Assembly: GCA_964644655.1 (NCBI GenBank)
Contig: CAZXYA010000487.1
Location: forward strand, 1-7,215
DNA from: JAFMDF01 sp964644655
GTDB lineage: Bacteria > Bacteroidota > Bacteroidia > Chitinophagales > Saprospiraceae
Direction of reading: 5' to 3'
Length of the DNA: 7,215 nt
The first letter of the stretch is position 1, and each line of letters opens with the position of its first letter. The position numbers were made by a program, and so were the translations under genes. Positions 5,213 to 7,215 of the stretch are shown here, in pieces. The notes beneath the pieces are model-generated. The model was not told the origin of the DNA, did not search any database, and saw only the letters and a program-made list of their open reading frames with translations.

Positions 5213-6784
5213 TTAGTTACTTAAGCTTGTAATAGGTGTTAGGTTCAATTTTCTAAATTCTACTTCTGAGCCTTCCGCTTGTACAGCAATTTGCCCTTTA
5301 CTAGCCGTTGCTTGATAGCCATGATTAACTAAGACATCATTTACCCAAACCTTTATCTCCTTATTTAAGCATTCTACTATCATTTTATTCCATTGCCCTA
5401 AAGGTTTTTCTGTTCCATCTGTAAGGTTGACTATTCTTCGTTTTTTGCCTTCCGTGATACCCCATTTTTCTTTTGGACCTCTGCGTTCCACCATATTCTC
5501 CACTTTAATATCTTCTACAATTACCCAGAAATCACCTGCATTTTCATGCATCATTTGAACTTCTATAGACTTAGGAAACATTTTATATAAAGCTCGGGGA
5601 GTAGAGGCATGGACTAAAACACCACAATTTCCTGGCTTACCAGGGAATTTATATTCTACTTCTAACCGATAGTTTTCATACTCGGCATCAGTAATAAGGT
5701 GTCCTTGGGGAGTGCCTAAACTCACCAAATTTCCCGCCCTCATGATAAAGGGATTAATCGCATCAGGCATAGTATCCATTTCTGGAACATCTACGTGCCA
5801 ACCTGTTAAATCTTTACCATTGAATAGACTTCTAGTAATTGGAGCCTCCTCAATCCTTGGGGTTACAATAATATTTCGATACTCAATAGGACCATGATCG
5901 CCTTGTATAAAAAATGGACCTGGCTCACCTTCTTTACTATCTAACGCACCACCAGTAATACCAGGAATAACTTGGTCTATGATAACTGGAACACCATTAG
6001 CGACTACCGTAACTCTTCTGCCAATAAGGGTGATGTCATATTGTTGCCACTCTCCTGCATTTTTAGCCATCATTTGATTAGGAGATAAAAAGCCGTAGAT
6101 TCCAGCAAATAGAGTGCTAGAAGGTTCCATCCCTTTATTATCCTCAATCTGAACCTCATACCTACCTCTTAAATAAACCCCACTATTACTTCCTTTTGGG
6201 TAGCGAAATTCTACGTGTAGTTTGAAATCTTGAAATGTCCTTTCTGTTACTAGATTGGCGCCACTTTTCGGACTTGTGAGGATGCCGTCTTTTACTACCC
6301 ATTGATTTTCGCCCATTGCCTTCCAACCACTCAAATCTTTGCCATTGAATAAGGAAATAGGTTCACCCCATTTAGGATTTTCATGATACCGTAATTTAGG
6401 CGCTTGTACGGCTGACCAATTATATGTTTTTCCGTCGGTATAACGCATGGTTCCTTTAAGCCCATTATGGTCTAGCCATCCTTCAAATGCCATATCCATT
6501 TCGCCCCCTTCCCATTGTGGTGGAATCGCAAAGCTAAATTTTTCTCCCACCGTTTTGACTTCAGCAATAGGTCTAGCACTACCAAAAGCATAGACAAATC
6601 GACCGATTAATGTTTGCCTACCTGATTTGTAGATTTCTAGCCAAGCAGGAAGTGCTTCACCATCTTTTTCAATGACTAAATCCCATTTGCCTTGAATGGC
6701 TTGATTAAATTGTCCAAAAAGAGTTGTGTTGTTGATGGTTAAAAATAAAATCAACCATCCTAAAATTATAATTACTTTTTTCAA
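5213..6784 (-). CDS. Secreted protein with two DUF1080 (3-keto-disaccharide hydrolase) domains
   Basis: 523 residues. MKKVIIILGWLILFL opens a signal peptide, probably cleaved after about residue 24-25 (FGQ); there is no lipobox. Residues 28-127 form a small beta-rich domain (GKWDLVIE, GWLDHNGLKGTMRY). Two DUF1080 (PF06439) copies follow: 142-309 begins LFNGKDLSGW (145-154) and has SGVYLRGRYEVQIED (201-215) and QGDHGPIEYRNI (294-305); 318-516 begins LFNGKDLTGW (320-329) and has CGVLVHAS (387-394) and EVQMM. The family has a concanavalin-like fold; members act on 3-keto-glycosides in polysaccharide or glycoside breakdown. The substrate here is unknown. The start is TTG (6784-6782): no ATG lies between the upstream in-frame stop and residue 97, and the signal peptide demands this start. 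A possible -7 element TATCTTTA (6823-6816) has only a weak -33. No operon partner is in view. Confidence 0.92.
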   Translation of the reverse strand: MKKVIIILGWLILFLTINNTTLFGQFNQAIQGKWDLVIEKDGEALPAWLEIYKSGRQTLIGRFVYAFGSARPIAEVKTVGEKFSFAIPPQWEGGEMDMAFEGWLDHNGLKGTMRYTDGKTYNWSAVQAPKLRYHENPKWGEPISLFNGKDLSGWKAMGENQWVVKDGILTSPKSGANLVTERTFQDFKLHVEFRYPKGSNSGVYLRGRYEVQIEDNKGMEPSSTLFAGIYGFLSPNQMMAKNAGEWQQYDITLIGRRVTVVANGVPVIIDQVIPGITGGALDSKEGEPGPFFIQGDHGPIEYRNIIVTPRIEEAPITRSLFNGKDLTGWHVDVPEMDTMPDAINPFIMRAGNLVSLGTPQGHLITDAEYENYRLEVEYKFPGKPGNCGVLVHASTPRALYKMFPKSIEVQMMHENAGDFWVIVEDIKVENMVERRGPKEKWGITEGKKRRIVNLTDGTEKPLGQWNKMIVECLNKEIKVWVNDVLVNHGYQATASKGQIAVQAEGSEVEFRKLNLTPITSLSN

Positions 6785-7161
6785 AATAGAGGAATTATGA
6801 TATAATAGAATTTCGTAAAGATAGAAATCTATTGGAGAATTTATAAGTGTTTATGCTAAGATATACTGTGTATACTAAATTTTTAGTAGCAGAGGGCTTA
6901 GCGCAAAGGGGAGGACAGTCCGTTAGGAATAAACTTTTGGTGGATTTAATAACGAATTAATTTGATTTTGTAGCATAGAGTAGGGGCATTTAGCGGATAC
7001 TTATTTTAGTTGAACGAGCTAGTTAAAAATGGCGATTATGAGTTATTAATAATAAATGAGTTAAGAAAAATAGTTCATTGAATGTAAATGCATTTTACTC
7101 AGACATAATTTTATTTCTATAAAATCATTATTCATTATGATTTAGTTATGTATTTTTTTTA
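6785..7161. other. Intergenic region without a convincing gene
   Basis: About 377 bases upstream of the DUF1080 gene, mostly very AT-rich. It holds a GC-richer island at about 6886-6930 containing GGGGAGGACAGTCCG, inside a 35-codon plus-strand ORF (ATG 6853 to TAA 6960, MLRYTVYTKFLVAEGLAQ...). A near-palindrome GTAAATGCATTTTAC lies at 7084-7098. I recognise no protein family or RNA class with certainty. Confidence 0.4.
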
Positions 7162-7215
7162 GAGACTGTTAAATAAAGTGTGTCACTAGCAAATTTCCTA
7201 AAAAAGTAGAAATTT
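7162..7215 (+). mobile_element. Probable left end of an insertion sequence (IS256-like terminal repeat), cut by the window edge
   Basis: GAGACTGTTAAATAAAGTGTGTCA (7162-7185) has the GACTGT...GTGTCA layout I associate with terminal repeats of IS256-family elements (from memory, not searched). It is followed by a non-coding leader with an inverted repeat AAATTTC/GAAATTT (7191-7197, 7209-7215). The transposase and the other end would lie beyond 7215. The sequence just outside is a T-run at 7152-7160. No matching repeat is seen elsewhere in the window. Confidence 0.4.

Noticed and set aside
5712..5897. 61-residue plus-strand ORF inside the DUF1080 gene
   Set aside because: Antisense to a conserved domain of a clear gene, with no recognisable features.
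6892..7180. RNase P RNA gene
   Set aside because: GGGGAGGACAGTCCG resembles conserved region I, but the partner region (AGAnnCCGGCTTA) and the GC-rich P7-P11 core are not found in the expected distance.
1..7215. CRISPR array, tRNA or rRNA genes, toxin-antitoxin or defence genes
   Set aside because: No regularly spaced repeats, tRNA-like cloverleaf or rRNA sequence was seen on reading both strands, and no protein here belongs to a known defence family.

Overview
The window looks like a stretch of chromosome from an AT-rich member of the Bacteroidota, possibly a Saprospira/Aureispira-like lineage (inference). Supporting this are starts without Shine-Dalgarno motifs, a lysine-rich protein with the helix-hairpin-helix tail common in that phylum, a four-helix LytS-type histidine kinase, a secreted double DUF1080 (3-keto-disaccharide hydrolase) protein, and a TTG-N19-(T/A)AnnTTTG-like promoter.

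Layout, left to right. (1) 106-1014 (+): histone-H1-like, Lys/Ala-rich protein with a C-terminal HhH domain. (2) 1015-1239: a 108-bp imperfect palindrome, an 18-bp-arm inverted repeat, and a 13-bp palindrome that abuts the next start codon. (3) 1240-2079 (+): a single-domain CheY-like response regulator, then an Hsp15-type S4 RNA-binding protein. (4) 2164-3192 (-): a LytS/YehU-type sensor histidine kinase. Its reading frame is intact over 342 codons except for two in-frame TAG codons, so it is called a pseudogene. (5) 3193-3481: divergent control region with a probable kinase promoter and a 12-bp direct repeat at exactly 21-bp period. (6) 3482-4645 (+): lipoprotein-type FAD amine oxidase with a shortened substrate domain. 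(7) 4646-5212: gene-poor, with three stem-loops (two terminator-like) and a doubtful small ORF. (8) 5213-6784 (-): secreted protein with two DUF1080 domains and a TTG start. (9) 6785-7215: no convincing gene, a GC-richer island inside a 35-codon ORF, and at the right edge what looks like the terminal repeat of an insertion sequence.

The genes do not form one pathway. The likely links are response regulator plus S4 protein (same strand, 48-nt gap) and the kinase sharing its upstream region with the divergent amine oxidase. I see no clear new multigene system. The most interesting signals are the doubly interrupted but otherwise intact kinase, the 21-bp-period repeat in its upstream region (LytTR-like geometry), and the large palindrome at 1020-1127.
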